Part shown: piece by piece, positions 1 through 9,758 of the stretch | How the letters are laid out: each line of letters starts with the position of its first letter | Position numbering within the stretch: the stretch's first letter is position 1 | NCBI GenBank assembly: GCA_024407815.1 | Contig: JAKSVS010000004.1 | Location: 1 to 64,000 of the forward strand | DNA length: 64,000 nucleotides | Direction: 5' to 3' | From: Mycoplasmoidaceae bacterium | Lineage (GTDB): Bacteria; Bacillota_I; Bacilli_A; Mycoplasmatales; Mycoplasmoidaceae | Translations under genes and position numbers: made by a program | The notes under the pieces: generated by a model | The model's database searches: none | Seen by the model: the letters and a program-made list of their open reading frames with translations, nothing else | Told to the model about the DNA's origin: nothing

Positions 1-27
1 GCCAGGATCAAACTCTCAAAAAATTGA
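1..27 (-). rRNA. rrs: 16S ribosomal RNA, 5' end only
   Basis: Read on the minus strand the first bases give GAGAGTTTGATCCTGGC, the universal start of bacterial 16S rRNA (primer 27F site). The gene runs leftwards out of the window, so only about 25 bases are present. The exact mature 5' end is estimated from the usual distance to this motif. Confidence 0.95.
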
Positions 28-158
28 CGGATTCTATTTAGTTTTCAAAGATCTTACTACCGTGTAAAACAGATTAGGAACAAAATGTTCCTGTTTTTAC
101 ATGGTTATATAAGTATATATAAAAATCTACTTTTTTCGCAAAAAAGTTAAAAAATGCT
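28..158 (-). promoter_or_regulatory. rRNA operon leader and promoter region
   Basis: On the minus strand, just before the 16S gene, lies ATCTTTGAAAACTAAATAG (about 34-52), the boxA-like antitermination/processing sequence common in Firmicute rRNA leaders. Before it is an inverted repeat (63-97) with arms GTAAAA/TTTTAC and AGGAAC/GTTCCT, probably a leader hairpin. AT-rich TATATA stretches around 105-120 can serve as a -10 box; no clear -35 is visible, so the promoter position is only an inference. Confidence 0.6.
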
Positions 159-159
159 A

Positions 160-192
160 TTTAATATAAAATTCTTTGAATTTTATATTAAA
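160..192 (-). terminator. Perfect AT-rich hairpin after gpmI
   Basis: A perfect 15-bp inverted repeat (160-174 and 178-192) with a three-base TTT loop lies 20 bases after the gpmI stop and before the rRNA promoter. It is almost pure A+T, unlike the GC-containing terminators elsewhere in the window, but its place between two same-strand units suggests it ends the nucleoside/glycolysis operon. Confidence 0.5.
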
Positions 193-212
193 GTAATGAA
201 AAGGCAAAGGTT

Positions 213-1697
213 TTAAAATAACGGATCTTTATCCATTTCTTTGGGTTTTTTGATGCCCATATACTTTAGGATTGTTGGAGCAATATTATTTAAATTACCA
301 TCACGTAGTGAGATTGATTTGTCGCTACAAATGAAGAAAACTGGTGCTAAAGTGTGAGTTGTATTGTTGTTTCTCATATCATCACAATTACCATGATCAG
401 CAGTTATAAATAATGTCATGCCTATTTGTTTAGCTTTAGCTAAAACTTTAGCTAAACATGCATCAACTGCTTGCAGCGCCTTAATGGTTGCATCTAATTT
501 ACCTGTATGGCCAACCATATCGCAGTTAGCATAATTACAAATAACTACGTCATACTTATCCATACAACCAATAAGTTTATTAGTTATTTCATAAGCTGAC
601 ATTTCTGGTTTAAGATCGTAGGTTGCTACTGATGGGGAAGGAATTAAAATTTTATCTTCGTTAGGGTAGGTTAATTCCTTACCACCATCAAGGAAAAATG
701 TGACATGAGCATATTTTTCAGTTTCTGCTATCCTTAATTGTTTAAGGTTGGCATCAGCAATAACTTTGCCAAGTGTGTTGGCATAATCTTGTGGTGGATA
801 AAGAATAATATCACTATCAATGCCATCATATTTAACCATTGTTACTAATGTAACATTTAATTCTCATAATTTAGATTGTTTATCGTAAAGTTTTGTTTGT
901 TTTAGACAATGGCAGATTTGTCTAACCCGATCAGGACGGAAGTTGGCAATAAAGACAACATCGTTCTTTTCTAGTTTGCAATCAACTTTACTATTGTAAG
1001 CGGGAGCAATAAATTCATCTGTTACATTATTCTTATATGAACTGTCAATATATTGATTAACATCATCAAAACTATGGCCTTTGCATTGCAAAGCATCAAG
1101 GGCTTTTTCAATTCTGTCTCAATTTTTATTACGGTCCATTCCATAATAACGACCGCCAATTGTTCCTAGTTTGATGTTTTTATATTTAGCAATGATTAAT
1201 TGAACATAGGCTAAATAGCGTTTAAAATTCTTTACAGGCGTATCACGACCATCGCTGAAGCAATGAACCACAGTTGGTACGTTTAGTACTCCACAAAGCT
1301 CTAAAGTAGCTAAAATATGGCTTAATTGTGAATGAACGCCACCATCTGAAAGCAATCCCATAACATGGAATTTTACTTTCTTAGCTTTAGCTGAGTTGAT
1401 TGTTTCTAGAAGGTTTTTGTTCTTTGCATATTTATTCTTTTCAATATCAAAATTGATTTTGACTAAATCGGTTAGAACTGTCCTGCCGGCGCCAATATTC
1501 AAATGACCAATCTCACTATTGCCCATTTGTCCTTTTGGCAAACCAACCGCCAATTGACTAGCATTTAATGTGCAGTGTGGGTATTGTTTTAATAATGAAT
1601 CAATAGTAGGAGTCTTAGCAAGAAAGAAGGCGTTGCCTTCTTTTTGGTCTGTAAAACCTAAACCGTCTAAAATTATTAATCCTACTTTTTTGTTCAT
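213..1697 (-). CDS. gpmI: 2,3-bisphosphoglycerate-independent phosphoglycerate mutase
   Basis: Interconverts 3- and 2-phosphoglycerate in lower glycolysis using two Mn ions. The protein is 494 aa, close to the family's usual 510. It starts with the metal-binding LIILDGLG, has the catalytic-serine motif GNSEIGH near residue 62, and ends with the second metal set (MVGHTG, TADHGNCDD, HTLAP). Two stretches of in-frame TGA codons (840-863 and 1092-1118) must be read as Trp to keep it intact. It is the last gene of the minus-strand operon; its ATG lies inside the end of tpiA, so the two are translationally coupled. A hairpin follows the stop. Identification is secure. Confidence 0.97.
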
Positions 1698-2446
1698 TTA
1701 TCTACTTCTTTAATAATTTGAGCAAACTTAATTGGATCTAAACTAACTCCACCAATTAATGCACCATCGACATTAGGCAAAGTAACTATTGTTAATCCAT
1801 TCTTTTCATTTACTGATCCACCATACAAAATCGGTGTTTTATCAGCAATTGTTTTGTTAAATAATTGAGCGATAGTTTTTCTAATAAAACCACAAAGAGA
1901 TGAAATCTCTTTTGTTGTTGGTGTTTTACCTGAATCAATTGCTCATAATGGTTCATAGGCAATTAAGCACTTGCTTGCATCTTTAACACCTTTGAAAATA
2001 GTTCTTAGTTGTTTAGCCAAAACTTGTTTAGTTTGATTTTTGTTGTATTGGGCAAGCGACTCACCAATACAGATAACAGGAGTAATCTTATTTGCCAAAC
2101 ATGTTAATGCTTTTGCATTAACAATATTGTCATCACAACCTAAATATTTTCTTGCTTCTGAGTGACCAATTATGGCATAATTAATCTTAAAATCTTTTAA
2201 CTGCAAACAACTTGTTTGACCAGTATAACTACCTGATATTTTATCACTAACATCTTGAGCCATTATTATCGTTTGGCCCTTTTTAAGATTAGTTGCTAAA
2301 CCTAAGCACAAATATGTTGGGCCAAAACCATAAACAATGTTTTTATTGTTTACAATTCGATTATTAAAGACAGAAAAGAATTTTCTTGTCTCAGCTAAAT
2401 TTTTGTTTAACTTTCAATTACCAAGAATGTATTTCTTGCGTTGCAT
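1682..2446 (-). CDS. tpiA: Triosephosphate isomerase
   Basis: Interconverts dihydroxyacetone phosphate and glyceraldehyde-3-phosphate. The 254-aa protein has the three catalytic landmarks: Lys in GNWKLN near the N-terminus, His in AIIGHSE, and Glu in AYEPLW. The start (ATG 2446) was chosen because it directly precedes the conserved KKYILGNWK strand. The reading frame crosses several TGA=Trp codons; the last one overlaps the gpmI ATG, and the frame then runs four codons further to a TAG at 1682, inside gpmI. Together with DeoC it links deoxynucleoside breakdown to glycolysis. Two bases separate it from the mutase gene upstream. Confidence 0.96.
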
Positions 2447-2447
2447 A

Positions 2448-4163
2448 CTAGTTAGAGTATTTGATACCTTTCAATATTTCTTTTTTAATTATGTCAATAT
2501 TCATAACAGCTGCTGCTTTTAATTGACCAGCCATTTGATCATTAAAGTTGAAGTAAACTTTAAATTTAGGTTCAGTACCAGAAATTCTAAATTTAATTCA
2601 TGAGTCTTTATCAAGTTTCCAAACGGCACAATCACCAGCTTTTTGGAATCAAACCTTTTCAATGTTGTAATCAAAAAGTTTAAGTTTACCAACATTCAAC
2701 GCTCGTTTCATTAATAATTTAGCATCTCTTTTTCAATCATCAGATTCAATTTTGAAACTGAATGTTTGTGGGTGAGTAGCACCATAATCATCATAGATTT
2801 TATCATTGATGTAGTCATGAATGTCAGCAAAGTAAGCATTACCTTTGTTTTGAATTTCAAGAGCTAAAATTGTTGCACCGAAACTATCTTTATCACGACA
2901 TACTGTGTGAGTTAAAGAACCAATAGCTTCTTCAAATCCTAAGATGAATTTGTGTCTTTGGTCCATACCATCAATTCTGTTGCTTAATCATTTGAATCCA
3001 GTTTTTGTTCTTCAAATTTGGGCACCATATTTTTTGGCAATTCTATCAACATAATTTGTTGATACATATGTTGTAAAGATAACAGGAATCTTATCACCAA
3101 ATTGTTTTTTAGTTAAGATATAGTGACTGAAAACAATACCTAATTCGTTACCTGTTAAGAATCTTCAACGATTTGTTTTCTTAACACCGATAGTCATTCG
3201 ATCGCCATCAGGATCGCAACCAATAATGAATGTTGATTTCATGTCAAGAGCATAATCTGTTACCCCAGCAAATGCTCTTGGATCTTCTGGGTTAGAAATT
3301 GGACAATCTTCAAATTTGCCAGAAATATTAGCATGTTTAGGATAAACATATACTTTTTTAAATCCTAAACGCTTTAATAGTTTAGGCATTAATTCAGTGG
3401 TTGTACCATGGAAACCAGTAAATACTATTGGGAAGTTTTTAATTGGTGCTTTAGGTAACAAGAATGGTTTATCAATAACTACTTGTTCAATAATAGCATC
3501 AAAGAATGAATCAACTAATTCATCGTATGGTATATATCTATATTCACCAACACGTCTTGCTTTTATATATTCAGATAAATCAAGAATATCGCTTGATGGA
3601 GGCATCATAGCAATAATGTCTTTTGCTTCATTAGGAAGAATTTGTGCTCCTAATTTGTTGTAAGCTTTAAAACCATTATCTTCTTTAGGATTGTGGCTTG
3701 CTGTTATATTAACACCACCATCTAAACCATATTTTCTAATAGCATAAGAAAGAATTGGAGTAGGTAATAATTTATTATTCTCCATTAAATATGCGTTAAC
3801 ACCCATTGCTGTTGCAACATCAGCACAAGTCTTGGCAAAGACATCAGAGTCAATTCTGTTGTCGTGACCAATGATTATTGAAGGTTTTTTGGTTGATATT
3901 GCCAATAGATGTTTGCAATATCCAATCATCATTTGTTTATAAACAAATGTATTCATGTAATGTGGACCAGGGCCCATTTTAGCTCTGATTCCAGCAGTTC
4001 CAAATGCTAATTGACCACCAGCGAATGCTTTAGCTTTTTCTTGCTCTGACATTCGACCGATTTGTGTTTTAAAATTAGTCGGAACATTTTTTGATTTGAT
4101 TCAATCTTGTGGATTAGTTGCATCTAGTTTTTCAATAGGTTCAACTTTTTTGTTCGTTTTCAT
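2448..4163 (-). CDS. Phosphohexomutase (phosphomannomutase/phosphoglucomutase, probably also phosphopentomutase)
   Basis: Alpha-D-phosphohexomutase of 571 aa, the normal size for the PGM2/ManB type of mollicutes. Visible motifs are the phosphoserine loop TASHNPKEDNG, the metal-binding DPDGDR and the sugar-binding GFEEAIG. A start at 4163 is supported by GGAGA five bases upstream; an internal Met at 4052 would cut the conserved N-terminus. It sits between deoA and tpiA. In mollicutes this family is believed to act on ribose/deoxyribose phosphates as well as hexose phosphates, which would fit its place between nucleoside phosphorylases and DeoC's downstream enzymes. It also supplies glucose-1-phosphate for GalU. 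Substrate range is inferred. Confidence 0.93.
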
Positions 4164-4212
4164 AATTGTCTCCTAATTACTGGTTAGTTTGGGCATAAAA
4201 TGCCCAAGCCAA

Positions 4213-5523
4213 CTATTTATCGCTAATTACTTTCCTTACAACTGGGGCAACATAAGGTTTTGTTTTTCTTATCTTGCAGCAGCTTGCAAATTCTGTTTCG
4301 ATTTCCTTTGCTTTAATTGGTTTGGAAGAATAACAAGTTACAATAACATCGCCAGCTTTAACTTTGCTTCCGGCTTTTTGATGGAATCATAAGCCTGCCT
4401 GTGTGTCAATTTTATCTGTCTTGAGGATTCTTCCAGCACCAAGCTTAGCTGATAAAATACCAACAGCTGCATTGGAAACAAACGATAAATAACCGTTGTG
4501 TTTTGCTTTAATGTTGTATTTGTATTTTGGATGGAAAAATTTCTTTTTCTTAATAGATTCAACATTACCGCCTTGAGCAGATATTCATTCATAAAATTTA
4601 GCTAATGCTTTACCAGACTTAATAGCTTGGTCAACTTTGTTGAATGCGGCTTTTTTATCAAGATTCTTGTTGTAGCTTTGCAAAATTACTACTGCAAGTT
4701 TATAGATTAAATTCTTTAAATCAGGAGTAAAATCAACATTTCCTGATAAGAAATCATGAGCTTCAAACACTTCGATAGCGTTACCAATAGCTCGACCCAG
4801 CGGTTGGTCCATACCAGAAATAACTATTGTTAATTTTCTGTTCATGTTCTTGGCAATAGCCTTCATGAACTTAACTAATTTTTGAGCATCGGCATATGTT
4901 GAACAGAATGCACCAGAGCCATATTTAACATCTAGGAATACATGTGTTCCTAGAATAGCGAATTTCTTTGATAGAACTGAACTGGCAATTAGACCATAGT
5001 CACTAACTGTACCAGTAACATCACGTAAGTGATATAGGATTTTATCAACTGGAGCAATATCAGCGGTTTGCATTGAAAGGAAAATCTTGTGTTTGTGCAA
5101 TTGTTCAATCATTTGTTTTTTATTCAAATCAGTTTTAACACCAACAGATTCAAGTTTATCAATTGTTCCACCAGTAAAACCAAGACCACGTCCTGAAATT
5201 TTTGCTACGGCAATTCCTAAACTTGAAACTAAAGGCAACAAAATTAAACTAACTTTATCACCAACACCACCAGTTGAGTGTTTATCAACAACCGGTTTAC
5301 CATAAGCACGTAAATCAATGTGGGCCGAATGTTGCCACATTGATTTAGTTAAATAATAAGCTTCTTGTTTATCAAGTCCATTGATATAAATAGCCATTAA
5401 TCATGTTGTGATTAAATAATCAGGTGTTTCGTTCTTGAAGATACTATCAATGACTATTTCAAAATCTTCTTGAGTAAAACGTTCTTTATTAACTTTTTTT
5501 TGAATAATATCTACAATTCTCAT
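4213..5523 (-). CDS. deoA: Pyrimidine-nucleoside/thymidine phosphorylase
   Basis: Cleaves thymidine/uridine with phosphate to base and (deoxy)ribose-1-phosphate. The 436-aa protein carries the family signature KHSTGGVGDKVSL near residue 80 and a glycine-rich GRGLGFTGGT loop. The true start (ATG 5523) is 42 codons upstream of the first long stop-free stretch because of a TGA=Trp codon. The C-terminal domain also needs TGA=Trp. It follows deoC with one base between them, inside the deo operon, so expression is surely joint. Confidence 0.95.
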
Positions 5524-5524
5524 A

Positions 5525-6172
5525 TTATTTGCCTACAAGAGCAACGCCTTTGCTTGTTCCTAATCTGCTTGCGCCAGCATTAATCATTGCTAAAGCATCA
5601 GCTTTATTTCTTATGCCTCCAGCAGCTTTAATTTTTACCTTTGGATCAACATGTTTTTTCATCAAAGCAACATCTTCAACGGTTGCGCCACCTGTTGAAA
5701 AACCTGTTGATGTCTTAATAAAATCAGCTTGAGCTTTAGAAACACATTGACATGCTTCTATTTTTGTTTGTTGATCTAGCAAACAAGTTTCGATTATTAC
5801 TTTAAGTAATGCACTACGTTCATGACAAGCATCTTTTATTTGCTTGATCTCATTAGTAACATAATCTAATTTATGTTGCTTCAAAGCAGCGATATTTAAA
5901 ACCATATCAATTTCCTGAGCACCTTTTGCTACAGCATCAATTGCTTCAGCAACTTTTGCTTGGGTTGTCATTTGGCCCAAAGGAAAACCGATAACTGTAC
6001 ATACTTTAACATCAGTTCCTTTTAGCTGTGTAGCGCATAAAGGAACATAGTAAGGGTTGATACAAACAGAAGCAAAATTATATTGCTTTGCTTCATTGCA
6101 AAGCTTAATTATGTCTTCTTCTGCTGCATCAGCCTTTAACAAAGTATGATCAATGTATTTATTTAGTTCCAT
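5525..6172 (-). CDS. deoC: Deoxyribose-phosphate aldolase
   Basis: Splits 2-deoxyribose-5-phosphate into glyceraldehyde-3-phosphate and acetaldehyde. At 215 aa it has the usual length of a class I DeoC. The Schiff-base lysine lies in DFIKTSTGFSTGGAT, and KAAGGIRNK near the C-terminus is the phosphate-binding strand. No TGA codon interrupts it. It sits between deoD and deoA with single-base gaps. Acetaldehyde made here could be oxidised or reduced by the AdhE encoded at 46.8 kb. Confidence 0.97.
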   Translation of the reverse strand: MELNKYIDHTLLKADAAEEDIIKLCNEAKQYNFASVCINPYYVPLCATQLKGTDVKVCTVIGFPLGQMTTQAKVAEAIDAVAKGAQEIDMVLNIAALKQHKLDYVTNEIKQIKDACHERSALLKVIIETCLLDQQTKIEACQCVSKAQADFIKTSTGFSTGGATVEDVALMKKHVDPKVKIKAAGGIRNKADALAMINAGASRLGTSKGVALVGK

Positions 6173-6173
6173 A

Positions 6174-6914
6174 TTAAACTTTTTCTTTAATTATTGCCTC
6201 TAGACTCAATTTTGCCATGTTAACAAATGTTGTTTGTCTTTCTAGTGATGTTAACTCGGCATGAGTATCCATATTATCACTTACTGTAAGTAAACAAGCA
6301 GCTTTTACTTTGTTTCTTTTAGCTTCTAAGAACAAACCAAAACCTTCCATTTCATAAATAGTTGAACCAGTTAATTTTGTTTGTTTAGCATGTGACATAT
6401 CTGTATAAAAGAATGTGCTAGATATAGCTGGTTTAACTTTAATATCAATTTTGTATTTCTTTGCAGTCTTGATAATGTTATCAAGAGACGATTTAGTTGG
6501 TTTGAAAATGTTTTTACCATCAGTTTTAATTGAAGTTCATGGATTAATAGGAATGTCTGAGTAACAACTTGATGCGACAACAACGTCACCAAGTTTTACT
6601 TTTGACGCATTAATTGAACCACAGCTACCAATACGGTAAATAACTTTAGCACCATAAAATGCGTAAAGTTCGTGTGTATAAATTAATATTGATGGTATTC
6701 CCATACCATGAGCCATAACTGTTACAGGAACATTTTTGTATGTACCTGTATATGCTGACATACTTCGTACATCGCTAACCAATTTAGCGTTTTTAAGGAA
6801 CTTTTGGGCAATCCATTTTGCACGCTTTGGATCACCAGGCATTAAAATACGTTTAGCTATTTGTTTTTTAGATGCGGAAATATGGGGAGTAGGTATTTTA
6901 GATTTTGCTATCAT
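6174..6914 (-). CDS. deoD: Purine-nucleoside phosphorylase
   Basis: Trimeric/hexameric PNP of the NP-I family, 246 aa. It releases purine bases and (deoxy)ribose-1-phosphate. Motifs: RILMPGDPKRAKWIA at the N-terminus, GMGIPS, YRIGSCGSI, and the C-terminal YEMEGFGLF / TVSDN pair that binds nucleoside. The start ATG at 6914 is preceded by GGAAAG. Two TGA codons between 6399 and 6536 are Trp. It opens the deo gene set directly after the lipid-kinase gene (two bases apart), so the whole run 213-7822 may be one transcript. Confidence 0.95.
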
Positions 6915-6916
6915 AC

Positions 6917-7822
6917 TTATTTTCCTTTCTTTACAGATAATAACTTAATTTTTCCAGGTATTGTTTTAACATTAATGTGTTTTAGGCCTTTAATTATGTT
7001 TCCGTCATATTCAAGGTTTAGATTTTCACCATCAATATTTATTTCTTTACAGTTGAATACGTAACGTTTTTTAACTTTTGCGATTTTGCCAGATTTAACT
7101 TTAGTTAAAACATTTAGTGTGTTAAGACGGCAAAATTTTTCAATGCAAGAAACAGTCATTTCACCATCATCTACCTTTGCTTCTTTAGCAACCGCTAAGC
7201 CACTACCAACATATGAGCCGTTAGTCATACAGAATCACATAGATTTAACATCTTTTGTTGGTTTACCATCATATGAATAGGCAAATTTTAATGTTTTTCA
7301 AGCAAGAGCCCTAACCATTGTAGCGATTTTATATTGAGTTGCTGGTTTAAAGTGTTTCATTGAATTTCGATATGCAACAACTTCTGCAGACATTCCAAGA
7401 CCTGCGGCGTTCATACAACGATATTTATTGTTAATTAAAAGATGGTCAACTTTTCTAACATATGTGTTGTTTGCATATTCGTTAATTAGGTAGGTAATGT
7501 CGCTATTTTTAATTCCTAATGACTTGAAGAAGTCATTTCCTGAACCAAATGGTAATATACCAATTGTGGTGTTTCCGAAATCATTGATACCGTTCAATAC
7601 TTCGTTAACAGAACCATCACCACCCATAACTAAAATAGTTACTGGTTTCTTGCTAGATGTCAAATCACGCGTAATTGCTGTTGCATGTCCAACATTTTCG
7701 GTCTCGTGAATAACCAGATTTAAATTATCTTGAGATTGTGCTCATTGTTTAAGTTTATCAGCTTGTTGTTTAACTGTTCCTCTACCAGAAATTGGGTTAT
7801 AAATTACATGTAACTCTTTCAT
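6917..7822 (-). CDS. Diacylglycerol/lipid kinase family protein
   Basis: 301-aa protein of the DAGK-catalytic (YegS/DgkB) family, likely to phosphorylate diacylglycerol or a related lipid at the inner face of the membrane. Near the N-terminus are YNPISGRGT and then MGGDGSVNEVLNG, the nucleotide-binding glycine-rich loop, followed by PFGSGNDF. The start at 7822 gives the conserved N-terminal strand. Several TGA codons are read as Trp. It stands with galU, galE and a glycosyltransferase nearby, suggesting a role in phospho- or glycolipid turnover; the exact lipid substrate is not evident. Confidence 0.85.
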
Positions 7823-7859
7823 AATTTCGCCTAAAATTTTCTATGAATATATGTTATTA

Positions 7860-7884
7860 TATAATATATATTATTTTCGGAGGT
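7860..7884 (+). promoter_or_regulatory. galU promoter -10 box and ribosome binding site
   Basis: TATAAT at 7860-7865 and CGGAGG at 7878-7883 lie before the galU ATG (7892). The 69-base gap between the divergent lipid-kinase gene and galU must hold promoters for both directions. No convincing -35 box is seen, which is common in mollicutes. Confidence 0.6.
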
Positions 7885-7891
7885 TAGAAAT

Positions 7892-8764
7892 ATGCCAAAG
7901 ATTGCTAAGGCCGTTATCCCGGCTGCCGGATTCGGTACGAGATTACTGCCAGCTACTAAAGCAATTCCTAAAGAAATGCTCCCAATCATTAATATCCCTA
8001 CTTTGCAATATATTGTCGAAGAAGCAGCAAATTCTGGTATTAAAGATTTGCTAATAATAATTTCGAAAGGCAAAGAAGAAATTAAAAAACACTTCAGTGT
8101 TAATCAAAAATTGGAAAAGCAATTATTGGCAAAGAAGAAACTAGAGCTGTTAAAAAGCGTAAGAGCTAGTAACAAAATCCTTAATATCAAATATGTTTAT
8201 CAAGATAAACAACTTGGTCTTGGCCACGCAATTGGTTGCGCAAAGAATTTTGCTAAAGGGCAACCAATAGCCGTTCTTCTAGGTGATGATGTTGTAGTAG
8301 CAAAAGGTAAAACAGCTTTATCACAATGTATTAATACATACAACAAGACTAAATGCTCTGTTGTTGGTGTCCAACCAGTTGAAATGAAAGTAGTTAATAA
8401 ATATGGTGTAGTTAGCCCATTTAAAAAAGCAGATCTTAGCAAACAAGAGTTTGCAGTAAAGGATTTGGTTGAAAAACCACAACCAAATGTGGCGCCAAGT
8501 AATTGTGCAATTTTAGGAAGATACGTTTTGACTCCCGACATCTTTAAGGCTATAGAAAAAACTCCTAAAGATAAATCTGGTGAAATTCAAATTACCAATG
8601 CTTTGAAAATACTAGCTGAAAAAGGAAAAGTTTATGCTTGTAAATTTAAAGGAACAAGATATGATTTAGGTAATAAACTTGGAATGGTTAAAGCAACAAT
8701 TGATTTTGCTTTAAATGATCCAGAAATTAATAAAGATGTACTTAAGTACATTAGGAGCAAATAA
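7892..8764 (+). CDS. galU: UTP-glucose-1-phosphate uridylyltransferase
   Basis: Makes UDP-glucose from UTP and glucose-1-phosphate. The 290-aa protein has the nucleotidyltransferase signature AAGFGTRLLPATKAIPKEM near residue 11, the GLGHAI substrate loop and VEKP. Strong RBS GGAGG nine bases upstream. It overlaps galE by one base (TAATG), so UDP-glucose is made beside the epimerase that uses it. Glucose-1-phosphate can come from the phosphohexomutase at 2448. Confidence 0.97.
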   Translation: MPKIAKAVIPAAGFGTRLLPATKAIPKEMLPIINIPTLQYIVEEAANSGIKDLLIIISKGKEEIKKHFSVNQKLEKQLLAKKKLELLKSVRASNKILNIKYVYQDKQLGLGHAIGCAKNFAKGQPIAVLLGDDVVVAKGKTALSQCINTYNKTKCSVVGVQPVEMKVVNKYGVVSPFKKADLSKQEFAVKDLVEKPQPNVAPSNCAILGRYVLTPDIFKAIEKTPKDKSGEIQITNALKILAEKGKVYACKFKGTRYDLGNKLGMVKATIDFALNDPEINKDVLKYIRSK

Positions 8765-9735
8765 TGACAATTTTGAATATAGGTGGAGCCGGATTTATCG
8801 GTTCAGTTGCAACAGAAACATTCATTGATAATGGTTACAAAGTTATAGTTTTTGACGATTTATCAACAGGTTTTAAAAAACTTGTTCATCCAAAAGCAAC
8901 TTTTATTAAGGGTTCAATGTTAGATTACAAACTACTTGACAGGGTTTTTAAAAAATACAAAATCGACGTAGTCGCTCTCTATGCTGCAAAAATAGTTGTT
9001 CCCGAATCTGTCGTTCATCCAAACGATTATTATTTAACAAACGTTGGAGGAATGGCAACAGTTCTTAAAGCGATGCAGGCAAATAATGTTAAAAACATTA
9101 TCTTTGCTAGCTCAGCTGCTGTATATGGAAACTGTAAGAAGGTTCCTGTTAATGAAAATTCACCAACATTACCTTGCAACCCATATGGTGCAAGTAAATT
9201 AATGTGTGAAAGATTATTGCAAGACGCTCACTTTGCTCACAAAACTAATTGTATTAGTTTTAGATTCTTTAATGTTGCTGGAGCAAGTAAGTCAGGAAAA
9301 TACGGAATGATGAAACAAAAACCAACATTATTGATTCCTGCCATCAACGACGCAATAATCCACAAAAGACCTGTTAAAATTTTTGGGAAAAAGTATCCAA
9401 CAAAAGATGGAACATGTTTAAGAGACTATATTCATGTCCAAGATTTAGCAAATGCTGCATTGCTCGCGATCAAGCAGCTAAAGAAAAATAAATTTGGAAT
9501 CTATTGTTTGGGTTCTAACTCTGGTTATACAGTTTTACAAGTAGTAAAAGTTGCACAAAAGTTAATCGACAAAAATTTAAAATATACTTTCTTTGCTAAC
9601 CGACCAGGCGATCCAGCTAAATTAATTACTTCTAATAAGCTAGCAAATAAGAATCTTGGCTGAAAAGTTAAATACGGATTAAACGATATGATTAAGTCCG
9701 ATTATAAGTTTAGAAAAACAAAAGTTAAAAAATAA
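8764..9735 (+). CDS. galE: UDP-glucose 4-epimerase
   Basis: Short-chain dehydrogenase-type epimerase, 323 aa, turning UDP-glucose into UDP-galactose. The NAD-binding GGAGFIG lies at residues 7-13 and the catalytic YGASK near residue 141. The frame crosses one TGA=Trp at 9661 and ends at a TAA at 9733, which forms part of the terminator stem. AGGAG lies seven bases before the ATG. UDP-galactose and UDP-glucose are donors for membrane glycolipids in mollicutes, matching the glycosyltransferase just downstream on the other strand. Confidence 0.96.
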
Positions 9736-9758
9736 TGGTAAACCATTATTTTTTATTT
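9731..9758. terminator. Bidirectional terminator between galE and the glycosyltransferase
   Basis: AATAATGG (9731-9738), TAAA loop, CCATTATT (9743-9750), then TTTTATTT. Both convergent genes end inside the stem, so it probably serves both directions. Confidence 0.8.

Noticed and set aside
3397..3663. Plus-strand frame within the phosphohexomutase gene
   Set aside because: Antisense shadow with no RBS and no recognisable motif.
4338..4592. Open frame on the minus strand in another phase than deoA
   Set aside because: Shadow of the deoA C-terminus; the deoA frame continues through TGA=Trp with conserved sequence.
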